DNA from: Halobacteriovoraceae bacterium
GTDB lineage: Bacteria > Bdellovibrionota > Bacteriovoracia > Bacteriovoracales > Bacteriovoracaceae
Assembly (NCBI GenBank): GCA_018663815.1
Contig: JABJPQ010000130.1
Coordinates: 1-5,248, forward strand
Reading direction: 5' to 3'
Length of the DNA: 5,248 nucleotides
Shown: positions 5,044 through 5,248 of the stretch, piece by piece
How positions within the stretch are numbered: position 1 is the stretch's first letter
Layout of the letters: each line of letters begins with the position of its first letter
Translations under genes and position numbers: made by a program
Notes under the pieces: generated by a model
Databases searched by the model: none
Told to the model about the DNA's origin: nothing
What the model saw: only the letters and a program-made list of their open reading frames with translations

Positions 5044-5248
5044 TTACTCTTCAAAGCCTTCTTCATCTGAAATATTGTCTACTTCAGTATCTTCGTCTAG
5101 CCCTTCAATTACATTATCAGCATCAGTTAAAATTACTCTCTTCTCCAACTCTTTGCTTATAAGACTTATTCTTTTGGAGAAGAATTTATCGTAGTCATCA
5201 TCTACGATACCAACCTTATCGGGCGCACCAATAAGGTGTGTTTTTAAA
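5044..5248 (-). CDS. C-terminal part of an unidentified protein with an acidic tail
   Basis: An open frame enters from the right edge and ends at TAA (5044-5046), giving the last 67 residues of a longer protein. It begins with 'LKTHLIGAPDKVGIVDDDYD', continues with a basic helix 'FFSKRISLISKELEKRV' and finishes with a very acidic tail in which 13 of the last 28 residues are Asp or Glu. The 'YDxFFxKRxxLIxxEL' pattern loosely resembles the C-termini of DUF262-type (GmrSD-like) proteins, which include modified-DNA restriction enzymes, but this is weak and the diagnostic domain lies outside the window. It is upstream in the same operon as the 123-aa and ASCH genes (17-base gap). Confidence 0.65.
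   Translation of the reverse strand, partial: LKTHLIGAPDKVGIVDDDYDKFFSKRISLISKELEKRVILTDADNVIEGLDEDTEVDNISDEEGFEE

Noticed and set aside
4895..5194. Plus-strand open frame of 99 codons at the right end
   Set aside because: It is antisense to two operon genes, and its Ser/Ile-rich sequence simply mirrors the acidic codons of the opposite strand.

Overview
The window is AT-rich (roughly mid-30s % GC by eye), densely packed accessory DNA. It probably comes from a Gram-negative bacterium. The best clue is an outer-membrane-type lipoprotein with a BamE/OmlA-like repeat; most starts also have clear AGGAG-type ribosome sites. A marine gammaproteobacterium or similar would fit, but nothing here fixes the genus. 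There is no rRNA, tRNA, CRISPR array, transposase, integrase, or core metabolic or replication gene. The mix of genes (nucleotidyltransferase-like plus HTH pair, autoregulated XRE regulator plus HNH nuclease, ASCH gene, zinc-ribbon orphan) is typical of a genomic island, plasmid or degenerate prophage.

Layout. Positions 1-199 hold a strong inverted repeat (11-42), a good sigma70-type promoter (151-179) overlapped by an 11-bp direct repeat, and an uninterrupted reading frame that could be the end of an upstream gene. Next comes a + strand pair: a DUF6932-like nucleotidyltransferase-fold protein (200-658) and a coiled-coil plus HTH protein (669-1082), arranged like a toxin-antitoxin unit. Converging on it, 10 bp away, is a minus-strand operon: an XRE regulator (2122-2769) followed by an HNH endonuclease (1093-2112). 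Its promoter lies in a triple 11-bp repeat and imperfect palindrome (2816-2852), an obvious candidate autoregulatory operator.

The + strand lipoprotein (2936-3532) consists of a signal peptide and two tandem copies of one 79-residue unit. It converges on and overlaps a minus-strand zinc-ribbon protein (3529-3993); both stop codons lie within one TTAA. Upstream of that gene, 3994-4258 has no gene but holds a long hairpin (4052-4112) with a G-rich loop. The right end is a tight minus-strand operon: the C-terminus of an unidentified protein with a very acidic tail (5044-5248), an unrecognised 123-aa protein (4655-5026) and an ASCH-domain protein (4259-4651).

The strongest candidates for an under-described system are the nucleotidyltransferase/HTH pair, the XRE-HNH operon with its helically phased operator, and the partial-gene/unknown/ASCH operon. 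Functions beyond domain level are inference.
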